Both the position numbers and the translations under genes were made by a program. The notes under the pieces were generated by a model. The model made no database searches, had not been told where the DNA came from, and saw only the letters and a program-made list of their open reading frames with translations. From Hoylesella loescheii DSM 19665 = JCM 12249 = ATCC 15930 (GTDB taxonomy: Bacteria; Bacteroidota; Bacteroidia; Bacteroidales; Bacteroidaceae), in the NCBI RefSeq assembly GCF_000378085.1, contig NZ_KB899217.1, positions 96,840 to 160,839 on the forward strand: DNA of 64,000 nucleotides, given 5' to 3'. Shown piece after piece: positions 8,544 to 16,043 of this stretch. Position 1 is the stretch's first letter. Every line of letters begins with the position of its first letter.

Positions 8544-8882
8544 ATGAACAGCAAATGGAGTGAAGTGGGCAGGATGATTAACCACTACCGTTACCTTATC
8601 GTAGTGGTGGTGGGCGTGCTTATCGTTGGTTTCGTCGACGATAACAGCTTCATGCGCCGTTTGCAGTATGAGCTCCAGATAAGCGACTTAAAAAAACAGA
8701 TAAAGGAATATAACGAACGCCACAGCACAGACACCGAACGGCTTCGCCAATTGAAGCGCGATCCCAAGGCCATCGAGAAGATAGCTCGCGAACGCTACTT
8801 TATGAAAGCCGACGATGAAGACATCTACGTGCTGAGCGACGATGAGAAACCTACACAAGAGCAAGATGAAACAACTGAATAG
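8544..8882 (+). CDS. Septum formation initiator family protein (DivIC/FtsB-like)
   Basis: 112 residues. There is a single transmembrane helix at about residues 17-33 (YLIVVVVGVLIVGFV), then a coiled coil (about 40-75) and the family's closing motif DPKAIEKIARERYFMK, which matches the FtsB/DivIC signature. These bitopic proteins act in the divisome with FtsL and DivIB/FtsQ homologues at the septum. The acidic tail is typical. The -7 box TAAGTTTG lies at 8516-8523. The next gene overlaps its 3' end, which suggests co-expression. Confidence 0.85.
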   Translation: MNSKWSEVGRMINHYRYLIVVVVGVLIVGFVDDNSFMRRLQYELQISDLKKQIKEYNERHSTDTERLRQLKRDPKAIEKIARERYFMKADDEDIYVLSDDEKPTQEQDETTE

Positions 8883-9279
8883 ATTCCAATCCATCCTCTT
8901 CGCCATAGGTGGCATGCTGATGGTGATTGGTGCGGGTTGCTTTGCATTTATGTGGCAACAGCAAGTGGTATGCTGGCTTTTCCTTGCGGGGGCAAGCATG
9001 TTCACCCTGATGCAATCAATGCAAACCTACGAGGGTAGCAACTTTGTGATACGCCGACTAAAACGCATTCAAGCAGTGGCCAATATTTTCTTTATGCTTG
9101 CGGGCATACTGATGGTAGACACGGCCTACATGTTTTTCCGTCCACTTTTCAACAGTTCCATCGCCTACATAGACTTTTTGTATAACAAGTGGGTTGTGTT
9201 GCTGCTCATAGCAGCCTTCTTGGAGATTTACAGCATGCATCGTATAGACTCTGAGATGAAAAAAGACAAGAGCCAATAA
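8866..9279 (+). CDS. Small polytopic membrane protein, unknown function
   Basis: 137 residues from ATG 8866 (MKQLNRFQSILFAIGG); an in-frame ATG at 8842 would add eight residues. Four hydrophobic segments are visible: LFAIGGMLMVIGAGCFAF, VVCWLFLAGASMF, ANIFFMLAGILMV and VVLLLIAAFLEIY, with a charged tail (EMKKDKSQ). It overlaps the end of the divIC-like gene by 17 bases, so translational coupling is likely. I recognise no characterised family; a role near cell division is only a guess from position. Confidence 0.7.
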   Translation: MKQLNRFQSILFAIGGMLMVIGAGCFAFMWQQQVVCWLFLAGASMFTLMQSMQTYEGSNFVIRRLKRIQAVANIFFMLAGILMVDTAYMFFRPLFNSSIAYIDFLYNKWVVLLLIAAFLEIYSMHRIDSEMKKDKSQ

Positions 9280-9458
9280 GTGGCAAACAAACTTACACCT
9301 CTTTTATATATACCCGCGCAAAAGACTACATTTGGCAAATATAATATTTCTCAAAAAATACTTAAAAGTCGGCATGTTTGGATTAAATTGCATGAAAATA
9401 ATTCGATAGCCCACAAAAGCGTATTATCTTTGTGTGACAAGACAGAAACACTCAACTT

Positions 9459-10250
9459 ATGAATAAACTTCTATATACATTGCTCGCGTTGGCGTTGCTC
9501 ACATCGTGCGGAAGCAGCTACAATATCGAAGGCACTTCTAACATTTCTACCCTTGATGGCCGAAAACTATACCTGAAAGTGCTAAAAGATAACGAATTCA
9601 AGAAGTTAGACTCGTGCGACGTGGTGCATGGCAAGTTCGGCTTCTCGGGTTCGCTAGACTCTGTGCGCATCGCCAACATCTTTATGGACGAAGAAAGCGT
9701 GCTGCCGCTGGTGCTTGAAAGTGGCAACATCGTGGTGAAACTAGACGACGCGCAGCAAAATGTATCGGGAACACCCCTCAACGACAAACTGTTTAAGTTC
9801 TTTAACAAGTACAACCAACTGAAAAACCAAGAACAAGAACTGGTGCATAAGCACGACCAAGCCATCATGAACGGTAGCAATATGGACGTGGTTAGCGCCC
9901 GATTGAACAGCGAAGCTGAGCGTCTGTCTGTACTTGAAGACAAACTTATCACCTCGTTCGTATGCGAAAACTTCGACAATGTATTAGGTCCTGGCGTCTT
10001 TTTCATGGTCACCATCGGTTACGATTACCCCGAACTAACACCTTGGATTGAAGATATCATGAGCAAAGCCACCGACAAATTTAAGAACGACGCTTACGTG
10101 AAAGACTATTATGCCAAGGCACAAGAAAACCAGCAGATAATGAACGGCATGAAAGACATTCCGGTGTCTGCCACCACGCCCACAGCTGGTATGCCACAGG
10201 CGACGCCTGCGCCCACACCAAGCGACTTGGCTAAGCCCGCAAAAAAATGA
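9459..10250 (+). CDS. DUF4369-like lipoprotein
   Basis: 263 residues. The lipobox LLTSC puts the acylated Cys near residue 17. The next 100 residues (YNIEGTSN, then LDGRKLYLK, FGFSG, LVLESGNIVVKLD, GTPLND) match the DUF4369 beta-domain that usually precedes a thioredoxin-like domain in Bacteroidota lipoproteins. Here no thioredoxin CxxC domain follows. Instead there is a helical region and a Pro/Ala/Thr-rich tail. A -7 box TATCTTTG is at 9425-9432. The stop overlaps the start of pyrC by 4 bases (ATGA), so the two are co-translated. Function is unknown. Confidence 0.8.
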   Translation: MNKLLYTLLALALLTSCGSSYNIEGTSNISTLDGRKLYLKVLKDNEFKKLDSCDVVHGKFGFSGSLDSVRIANIFMDEESVLPLVLESGNIVVKLDDAQQNVSGTPLNDKLFKFFNKYNQLKNQEQELVHKHDQAIMNGSNMDVVSARLNSEAERLSVLEDKLITSFVCENFDNVLGPGVFFMVTIGYDYPELTPWIEDIMSKATDKFKNDAYVKDYYAKAQENQQIMNGMKDIPVSATTPTAGMPQATPAPTPSDLAKPAKK

Positions 10251-11575
10251 GAAAACTAATTTACGGTGCAACGATTGTGAACGAGGGAAGGAGCTTTAAA
10301 GGCAATCTGACCCTCAACAACGACCTTATCGAAAGCGTGGTTGAAGGCGACGTTTTGCCCGAAGAGCACTTCGACCAACGACTGGATGCTACGGGATGTT
10401 TGGTTCTGCCAGGCGTGATAGACGACCACGTGCACTTTCGCGAACCAGGTTTAACGGCCAAAGCCGACCTCGAAAGCGAGAGTCGCGCTGCTGCATACGG
10501 TGGCGTAACGACGTTTTTCGAGATGCCCAACACCGTTCCGCAAACCACCACACTCGAAGCGCTGAACCAAAAACTGGAACTTGCGCAAAGCAAGAGCCAT
10601 GTTAATTATAGCTTCTTCTTTGGAGCCACCAACCAAAACGCCCATTTTTTTGAGCGTTTAGATACCAAACGCGTGCCAGGCATTAAGCTTTTTATGGGCG
10701 CTAGCACAGGAAACATGCTTGTAGACAGGCTCGAAACGCTTGAAAACATCTTTAAGCATGCACCGCTACCCATCATGACGCACTGCGAAGACACGCAACT
10801 CATCAACCAAAACATGGCCGAGGCCAAACGTTTGTATGGCGACGACCCTGCTGTGGAGCATCATCCAACGATTAGAAGCACTGAGGCTTGCTACCATTCG
10901 TCGGCCTTAGCCGTGGAGTTAGCCACCAAATACGGGGCGCAACTGCATGTGGCACACCTCACAACAGCACGAGAATTATCACTTTTTGGCAGAGATCCGC
11001 GTATCACAGCCGAAGCGGTGATTGCCCACCTGTGGTTCTGCGATGACGATTATCGCACGCTTGGCACCCAGATAAAATGCAACCCTGCCGTAAAAACTCG
11101 TTCCGACCGCGACGCTTTGCGAGCAGCACTAACGGATGGGCGTATCTCTGTGGTGGCCACCGACCATGCGCCGCACCTCGTTTCCGACAAATTGGGGGGC
11201 TGCGCCAAAGCTGCTTCGGGCATGCCGATGGTGCAATTTTCACTACCTGCTATGCTCGAGCTCTGCGAGAAAGGTGTATTGACGGTGGAAAGGGTGGTAG
11301 AACTGATGTGCCATGCACCTGCACGCCTATTCGCCATTAACAAACGTGGATTTATTAGGCCTGGCTATAAAGCCGACTTAGCCATCGTACGCCGCAGCGA
11401 ACCATGGACCGTAACCAAGGATTGCATACAGAGCAAGTGTCAATGGAGTCCCATGGAGGGCGAACAATTTCACTGGCGAGTGGTACGAACTATTTGCAAC
11501 GGACATCTGCTACTGGATGAAGACGGCACGTTCGACACCCATTATCGCGGTGAAGAGGTTGCTTTTTGCCATTAA
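10247..11575 (+). CDS. pyrC: Dihydroorotase (type I)
   Basis: 442 residues. It catalyses ring closure of carbamoyl-aspartate to dihydroorotate, the third step of pyrimidine synthesis. The amidohydrolase metal motif DDHVHFREPG is near residue 60; YGGVTTFFEMPNT, HCEDT, VAHLTTAREL and ATDHAPH supply the other conserved segments. GVIDDHVHFREPG in place of the classical G-x-x-D-x-H-V-H is a normal class I variant. The start overlaps the upstream lipoprotein gene by 4 bases. pyrK and pyrD are 40 kb away at 51.8-53.5 kb. Confidence 0.94.
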   Translation: MRKLIYGATIVNEGRSFKGNLTLNNDLIESVVEGDVLPEEHFDQRLDATGCLVLPGVIDDHVHFREPGLTAKADLESESRAAAYGGVTTFFEMPNTVPQTTTLEALNQKLELAQSKSHVNYSFFFGATNQNAHFFERLDTKRVPGIKLFMGASTGNMLVDRLETLENIFKHAPLPIMTHCEDTQLINQNMAEAKRLYGDDPAVEHHPTIRSTEACYHSSALAVELATKYGAQLHVAHLTTARELSLFGRDPRITAEAVIAHLWFCDDDYRTLGTQIKCNPAVKTRSDRDALRAALTDGRISVVATDHAPHLVSDKLGGCAKAASGMPMVQFSLPAMLELCEKGVLTVERVVELMCHAPARLFAINKRGFIRPGYKADLAIVRRSEPWTVTKDCIQSKCQWSPMEGEQFHWRVVRTICNGHLLLDEDGTFDTHYRGEEVAFCH

Positions 11576-11765
11576 AAGGGGAAAGGGTGAAAAGGTGAAA
11601 GAATGAAAGGATGGGAAAAGTGAAAGGATGAAAAGATGGGAAAGGTGAAAAAATGAAAGGGTGAAAAGGTGGAAAGGTGAAAAAATGGCTAACGCCAACT
11701 ATTCATTTGGCTTAACTCCATAACTCCTTAACTCCATAACTCCTTAGATCCTTAACCCCCTCAAA
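11576..11765. repeat. Composite low-complexity repeat, GTGAAAAGG / CTTAACTCC family, copy 1
   Basis: Immediately after pyrC, about ten short purine-rich units (GTGAAAAGG, GTGAAAGGATG and similar) run to about 11690. They are followed by the linking block AAAAAATGGCTAACGCCAAC, then ATTCATTTGGCTTAACTCC, and then CATAACTCCTTAACTCC repeats to 11757. The same block occurs inverted at 13790-14020 and in the same orientation at 38925-39020. Confidence 0.85.
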
Positions 11766-11773
11766 GATACAGA

Positions 11774-12568
11774 ATGATTTTAAAATACAAGGTCAACGAC
11801 ATACGTCCTTACATCAGCTGGCTGTACTTTTACCACACATGGGGCATGAGTGGTAAGCCTGCAGACGAGAAAGAGAAGTTGCGTAAAGACGCAGAAGAGA
11901 TGCTCGACATGATGGAAACGCGTTATAGTACACATGCCGTGTTCGAACTTTTCGATGCCAATAGCGACGGCGACGACCTTCTTTTGGGCGACATGCGCTT
12001 GCCCCTACTACGTCAGCAGAAGCAAAAAAGCGCAGGCGCACCAAACCTTTGCCTCGCCGACTTTGTGCGACCGCTGTCCAGTGGCATAAAAGATAAGGTG
12101 GGCGCATTTGCCACGACGGTAGACGCAGGCATTGAACACGACTTCAAAAACGACGACTACAAGCAGATGATGGCCAAGGTTTTGGGCGAACGATTGGCCG
12201 AAGCAACGGCCGAACGCATGCACGAGGAGGTGCGGAAACATTATTGGGGTTATGCGCCCAACGAGCAATTCGAACCACAAGAGTTGCTTAATGAGCCCTA
12301 TCAAGGCATCCGTCCGGCCATTGGCTACCCCTCGCTGCCCGATACAAGCGTCAATTTCTTGCTCAACGAGCTTATCGATATGGGCGCTATCGGCATACAT
12401 CTCACACCCACAGGCATGATGCAGCCCCACGCTAGTGTGTCGGGTCTGATGTTTGCACATCCCCAATCGAAGTATTTCGATCTGGGAAAGATAGGCGAAG
12501 ACCAACTGGCCGACTACGCAAAACGCCGCGGTGTGCCATTAAACATGATTAAAAGGTTTGTGCAATAA
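11774..12568 (+). CDS. Stand-alone cobalamin-dependent methionine synthase activation domain
   Basis: 264 residues. The C-terminal half carries RPAIGYPSLPDTS (about residues 177-189), then LTPTGMMQPHASVSG and HPQSKYFDLGKIGEDQ. These are the hallmarks of the MetH AdoMet-binding activation domain, which reductively remethylates inactive cob(II)alamin. In E. coli this is the last module of the 1,200-residue MetH. Here it is a separate protein with no homocysteine, folate or B12-binding module, so it would act in trans on a split MetH encoded elsewhere. A weak RBS precedes ATG 11774. The upstream composite repeat separates it from pyrC. Confidence 0.85.
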   Translation: MILKYKVNDIRPYISWLYFYHTWGMSGKPADEKEKLRKDAEEMLDMMETRYSTHAVFELFDANSDGDDLLLGDMRLPLLRQQKQKSAGAPNLCLADFVRPLSSGIKDKVGAFATTVDAGIEHDFKNDDYKQMMAKVLGERLAEATAERMHEEVRKHYWGYAPNEQFEPQELLNEPYQGIRPAIGYPSLPDTSVNFLLNELIDMGAIGIHLTPTGMMQPHASVSGLMFAHPQSKYFDLGKIGEDQLADYAKRRGVPLNMIKRFVQ

Positions 12569-12603
12569 GCGCAGATCAGGGGCGTAAAAACAACATTTAG
12601 CAA

Positions 12604-13785
12604 GTGATTTCAAGAATACTCATACCTCTATTATTAGCCATCCTCTTGCCCGACCTCTACATTGAGCGACGCAATTGGAAAAGCAAACGCAAGGCGAAAT
12701 GGCCTTTGCGCATACTCAGATGGGCGCTTAGCCTAGGCATGGTGGTGTTTACCATCATGATGGCAGATGCCAAAAACTTCATCCCCGACAGTGTTGAGAT
12801 GCTCAATATCTACCTCATTTGCCTGGGATTATTGGTCGTACCCAAGTTTGTTTACGTGGGTTGCGCCATCATTGGGCGCGTGTTTGCCCGACTCAGACAT
12901 TCAACCACCAACTGGGGAAAGGCCGTTGGCTACCTATTGGCTGGCATTTGCCTTTACGTTTTTGCTTATGGCTGGATATTCGGAGCCAATAAACTGAACG
13001 TAAATCACGTGGAAATATACTCGCCCGACCTGCCCGAAGGCTTCGATGGCTATCGTATCGTGCAGTTTACAGATGCCCATGTGGGTAGTTTCACTGGCAG
13101 TCATGTCCACCTTTTGGAACGTGCCGTCGACACAATCATGGCTCAACAGGCAGATGCCATCGTGTTCACAGGCGACTTGCAGAACGTGCAGCCCTCCGAA
13201 CTCTATCCCGTTCGCGAACTGTTAAGCCGTCTGAGCGCTCGCGATGGCGTGTTTTCGGTGCTGGGCAACCACGATTACAGCATGTATTTCAATGGTCCTG
13301 AGGCCGTAAAGATCGCTAACGAACGCGAAATGATTACGCGCCAGCGACAGTTTGGCTGGGATTTGCTACTCAACGAACATCGTGTGATACGTCGCGAAGC
13401 CGACTCAATCGTTATCGCAGGTACTGAAAACGACGGCAAAGCACCATTCCCTTCGCGCGCCGACTTGCCAAAGGCACTCAAAGGCGTAAGCAAAAGCGCC
13501 TTCGTGGTGATGCTTCAGCACGACCCCTCGGCTTGGGAACGCAATATTTTACCACATAGCCACGCACAACTAACCCTCTCGGGGCATACCCATGGCGGTC
13601 AAATAAGTCTCTTCGGACTGCGCCCCACTCGCTTTAGCTATAAGCAAGACAAGGGATTATATACCCAAGGGCAACGCTCGCTCTTCGTTTCATCTGGTCT
13701 GGGCGGTGTTGTTCCCTTCCGTTTTGGTGTTCCGCCCGAAGTGGTGGTTATCACCTTACGGCGTGGAAAGGTGGCTGAGAGGTAG
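12604..13785 (+). CDS. Membrane-anchored metallophosphoesterase (YkuE-like)
   Basis: 393 residues from a GTG start. Residues 1-140 hold several transmembrane segments (IPLLLAILLPDLY, LSLGMVVFTIMMA, YLICLGLLVVPKFVYVG, VGYLLAGICLYVFAYG). The catalytic domain follows with the five calcineurin-like blocks: FTDAHVG, FTGDLQN, LGNHDYS, LQHDPSAW and LSGHTHGG. Related YkuE-type proteins are metal-dependent phosphohydrolases acting at the membrane face. The substrate here is unknown. It begins 35 bases after the activation-domain gene, and no ATG would keep the first helix. Confidence 0.85.
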   Translation: MISRILIPLLLAILLPDLYIERRNWKSKRKAKWPLRILRWALSLGMVVFTIMMADAKNFIPDSVEMLNIYLICLGLLVVPKFVYVGCAIIGRVFARLRHSTTNWGKAVGYLLAGICLYVFAYGWIFGANKLNVNHVEIYSPDLPEGFDGYRIVQFTDAHVGSFTGSHVHLLERAVDTIMAQQADAIVFTGDLQNVQPSELYPVRELLSRLSARDGVFSVLGNHDYSMYFNGPEAVKIANEREMITRQRQFGWDLLLNEHRVIRREADSIVIAGTENDGKAPFPSRADLPKALKGVSKSAFVVMLQHDPSAWERNILPHSHAQLTLSGHTHGGQISLFGLRPTRFSYKQDKGLYTQGQRSLFVSSGLGGVVPFRFGVPPEVVVITLRRGKVAER

Positions 13786-14035
13786 TAAAAGGGGTGTTTT
13801 GAGAAGTTAAGGAGTAAAGGAGTTATGGAGTTAAGCCAAATGAATAGGTGGCGTTAGTCATTTTTTCAACTTTTCACCTTTTCACCCTTTCACCTTTAGA
13901 GGTTATGGAGTAAAGGAGTTAAGGCAAATGAATAGGTGGCATTAGCCATTTTTTCACTCTTTCACCTTTTCACCCTTTCACCTTTAGGGGTTATGGAGTT
14001 AAGGAGTTAAGGCAAATGCTTTGTTACAAATATCC
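13786..14035. repeat. Composite low-complexity repeat, copy 2 (inverted, duplicated)
   Basis: Reverse orientation relative to 11576-11765. GGAGTTATGGAGTTAAGCC is followed by AAATGAATAGGTGGCGTTAG, TCATTTTTTC and then TTTTCACC units. The whole block occurs twice in tandem (about 13805-13900 and 13901-13990) and a third partial copy ends at about 14020. It fills most of the gap between the phosphoesterase and plsC. Confidence 0.85.
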
Positions 14036-14161
14036 TTGCAAACTCGTTAACTGATCAATACGAACGATGATAATAAATCAATCAGTAAGGCAAGTAACCA
14101 CCCTCACACTCTGGAGAGGCGTTGAAGGTTAGGCTATGCTTTTCGTCAATAATAAACAACA

Positions 14162-14920
14162 ATGACAATTCTCTATCGCATCTACCAATTGTTTGTGGCC
14201 ATCCCCCTAATAGTCTTGGCCACGGTGCTAACAGCCCTCGTCACCATCGTGGGATGCTTCATTGGCAACGGACACTTTTGGGGATATTACCCAGGAAAGT
14301 GTTGGTCGTGGTTTATTATTCGTATTTTGTTCCTGCCCATCAAGGTTGAAGGGCGTGAGAATTTACAGCCAGGGCAGTCGTATGTGTTTGCTGCCAACCA
14401 TCAAGGTGCGTTCGACATCTTCATGATTTACGGCTTTTTGGGGCGTAACTTCAAGTGGATGATGAAACAATCGCTACGCAAGATACCGCTCGTGGGCAAG
14501 GCTTGCGAAGCCGCACACCATATTTTCGTAGACAAGCGTAGTGCTGCAAAGATAAAGAAATCTATCGACCAAGCCCGCCACACCTTACATAACGGCATGT
14601 CGCTGGTTATCTTTCCCGAAGGTGCACGCACCTTTACGGGGCATCTCGGCGTGTTTAAGCGTGGTGCTTTTATGCTGGCCGACGAACTGCAACTACCCAT
14701 CGTACCTGTTACCATTAATGGTTCGTTCGATGTGATGCCTCGAACACGCGACCTCAAATGGGTGCATTGGCATCGATTAAAACTCACCATACACGCCCCG
14801 ATAATGCCAATTGGACAAGGAGCAGACAATACGAAGTTCTTGGAAGAACAGAGTTACGAGGTGATTATGGGTTCGCTGGTACCCGAATATCAGGGATTTG
14901 TACCTAACCCCGACCAATAA
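14162..14920 (+). CDS. plsC: 1-acyl-sn-glycerol-3-phosphate acyltransferase
   Basis: 252 residues. It transfers an acyl chain to lysophosphatidic acid to make phosphatidic acid at the inner membrane. An N-terminal hydrophobic segment (PLIVLATVLTALVTIVG) is followed by acyltransferase motif I NHQGAFD at about residue 79, and motif III FPEGARTFTG at about residue 156, with VPVTINGSFDVMPR as motif IV. Length is normal for the family. It is preceded by the composite repeat and followed by the mannosyltransferase gene with its own promoter. Confidence 0.9.
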   Translation: MTILYRIYQLFVAIPLIVLATVLTALVTIVGCFIGNGHFWGYYPGKCWSWFIIRILFLPIKVEGRENLQPGQSYVFAANHQGAFDIFMIYGFLGRNFKWMMKQSLRKIPLVGKACEAAHHIFVDKRSAAKIKKSIDQARHTLHNGMSLVIFPEGARTFTGHLGVFKRGAFMLADELQLPIVPVTINGSFDVMPRTRDLKWVHWHRLKLTIHAPIMPIGQGADNTKFLEEQSYEVIMGSLVPEYQGFVPNPDQ

Positions 14921-14957
14921 TCGCACCCAAGCAACCAAAAAATACGCACATATAGCA

Positions 14958-14987
14958 TTGCACTTCTGAGAAATAGCCTTACCTTTG
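14958..14987 (+). promoter_or_regulatory. Promoter of the polyprenol-phosphate mannosyltransferase gene
   Basis: TTG at 14958-14960, 19-base spacer, then TACCTTTG at 14980-14987, 29 bases before ATG 15017. This is the Bacteroidota consensus layout. Confidence 0.7.
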
Positions 14988-15016
14988 CATAAGTAGAACC
15001 AACACAGTTACACGGC

Positions 15017-15766
15017 ATGAACACAAGCGACAGCATCGTTATCATACCCACATACAACGAAAAAGAAAACATCGAAAAGATTATTCGAGCCGTCTTCGCG
15101 CTTGAAAAATGTTTCCATATCCTCGTTATCGACGACGGCAGCCCCGACGGTACGGCAGCAATTGTTCGCCAACTGATGGACAGCGAGTTTGCCGACCGCC
15201 TGTTTATGCTCGAGCGTAAAGGCAAGTTGGGACTGGGAACCGCCTACATCACAGGCTTCAAATGGGCCTTAGAACGCGATTACCAATATGTTTTCGAGAT
15301 GGATGCCGACTTCAGTCACGACCCTGCCGACCTGCCTCGCCTATACGCTGCATGCCACGACGAGGGCTACGACGTGGCCATTGGTTCACGCTATGTTAGC
15401 GGTGTGAACGTTGTTAACTGGCCCATCGGTCGTGTACTGATGAGCTATTTCGCCTCCAAATACGTGCGTTTCGTCACTGGCTTTAAAGTTCACGACACCA
15501 CAGCAGGCTTCAAATGTTATCGCCGACGCGTGCTTCAGACCATCCCGCTTGATGAAGTGCGTTTCAAGGGCTATGGTTTCCAAATCGAAATGAAGTACAC
15601 CGCCTATAAGATAGGGTTTAAAATTAAAGAGGTTCCTGTGATTTTCGTCAACCGTCGCGAAGGAACAAGCAAGATGAGTGGTGGCATCTTTGGCGAAGCT
15701 TTCTTTGGCGTTATGCGGTTAAGGCTCGATGGCTGGCTACGAAAATATCCCGAAATAAAACAATAA
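15017..15766 (+). CDS. Polyprenol monophosphomannose synthase (DPM1-like, GT2 family)
   Basis: 249 residues. The GT2 start SIVIIPTYNEKENI is followed by VIDDGSPDGT, then EMDADFSHDP (the metal-binding D-x-D), GSRYVSG and the DPM1-type C-terminal segment GFQIEMKY and REGTSKMSGG. Such enzymes move mannose (or a related sugar) from GDP-sugar to a polyprenyl phosphate at the cytoplasmic membrane face, feeding surface glycosylation. It lacks the C-terminal membrane anchor of yeast Dpm1, as is usual for this clade. A terminator hairpin follows 17 bases after the stop. Confidence 0.88.
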   Translation: MNTSDSIVIIPTYNEKENIEKIIRAVFALEKCFHILVIDDGSPDGTAAIVRQLMDSEFADRLFMLERKGKLGLGTAYITGFKWALERDYQYVFEMDADFSHDPADLPRLYAACHDEGYDVAIGSRYVSGVNVVNWPIGRVLMSYFASKYVRFVTGFKVHDTTAGFKCYRRRVLQTIPLDEVRFKGYGFQIEMKYTAYKIGFKIKEVPVIFVNRREGTSKMSGGIFGEAFFGVMRLRLDGWLRKYPEIKQ

Positions 15767-15782
15767 ATACACCCGAATGTGG

Positions 15783-15826
15783 ATGAAAAGGAGTGGAAAG
15801 CATTGGTGGCTTCCACTCCTTTTCAT
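15783..15826 (+). terminator. Hairpin terminator after the mannosyltransferase gene
   Basis: Perfect 16-bp stem ATGAAAAGGAGTGGAA / TTCCACTCCTTTTCAT (15783-15798 with 15811-15826) with a 12-base loop. The T-rich 3' arm contains CCTTTT. The 62-residue open frame over it is an artefact of the hairpin. Confidence 0.75.
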
Positions 15827-15829
15827 GGC

Positions 15830-16022
15830 ATTATGAGTTTGCAAGATTATGAGTTCGTGAGTTTTTTAAGTTCACCAGTTACTAAGTCTGTAAGTGCTCA
15901 ATACAATATTATGCAGTCACAACCCATAAACAGACGAACATTTATCCACAAACGCAGGAACGCTTAAATACATAAGCCCACGCAGTTAAGAACTCACAAA
16001 CACATAAACTCACCACATCAGC
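15830..16022. repeat. AAACTCAC / GAGTTTGTG low-complexity tract with inverted symmetry
   Basis: Degenerate units (GAGTTTGCAAG, GAGTTCGTGAG, AAGTTCACC) on the left and reverse-complement-like units (AGAACTCAC, AAACACATAAACTCACCAC) on the right, before mfd. Longer tracts with the same composition lie at 24390-24720 and 33940-34140. Confidence 0.6.
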
Positions 16023-16043
16023 CTCTCAAAAAATCGCATATTG

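Noticed and set aside
9280..9462. 60-residue ORF between the membrane protein and the DUF4369-like gene
   Set aside because: It spans the -7 box of the next gene and has no coding character or ribosome binding site.
15779..15967. 62-residue ORF after the mannosyltransferase gene
   Set aside because: It runs over a perfect terminator hairpin and a low-complexity tract.
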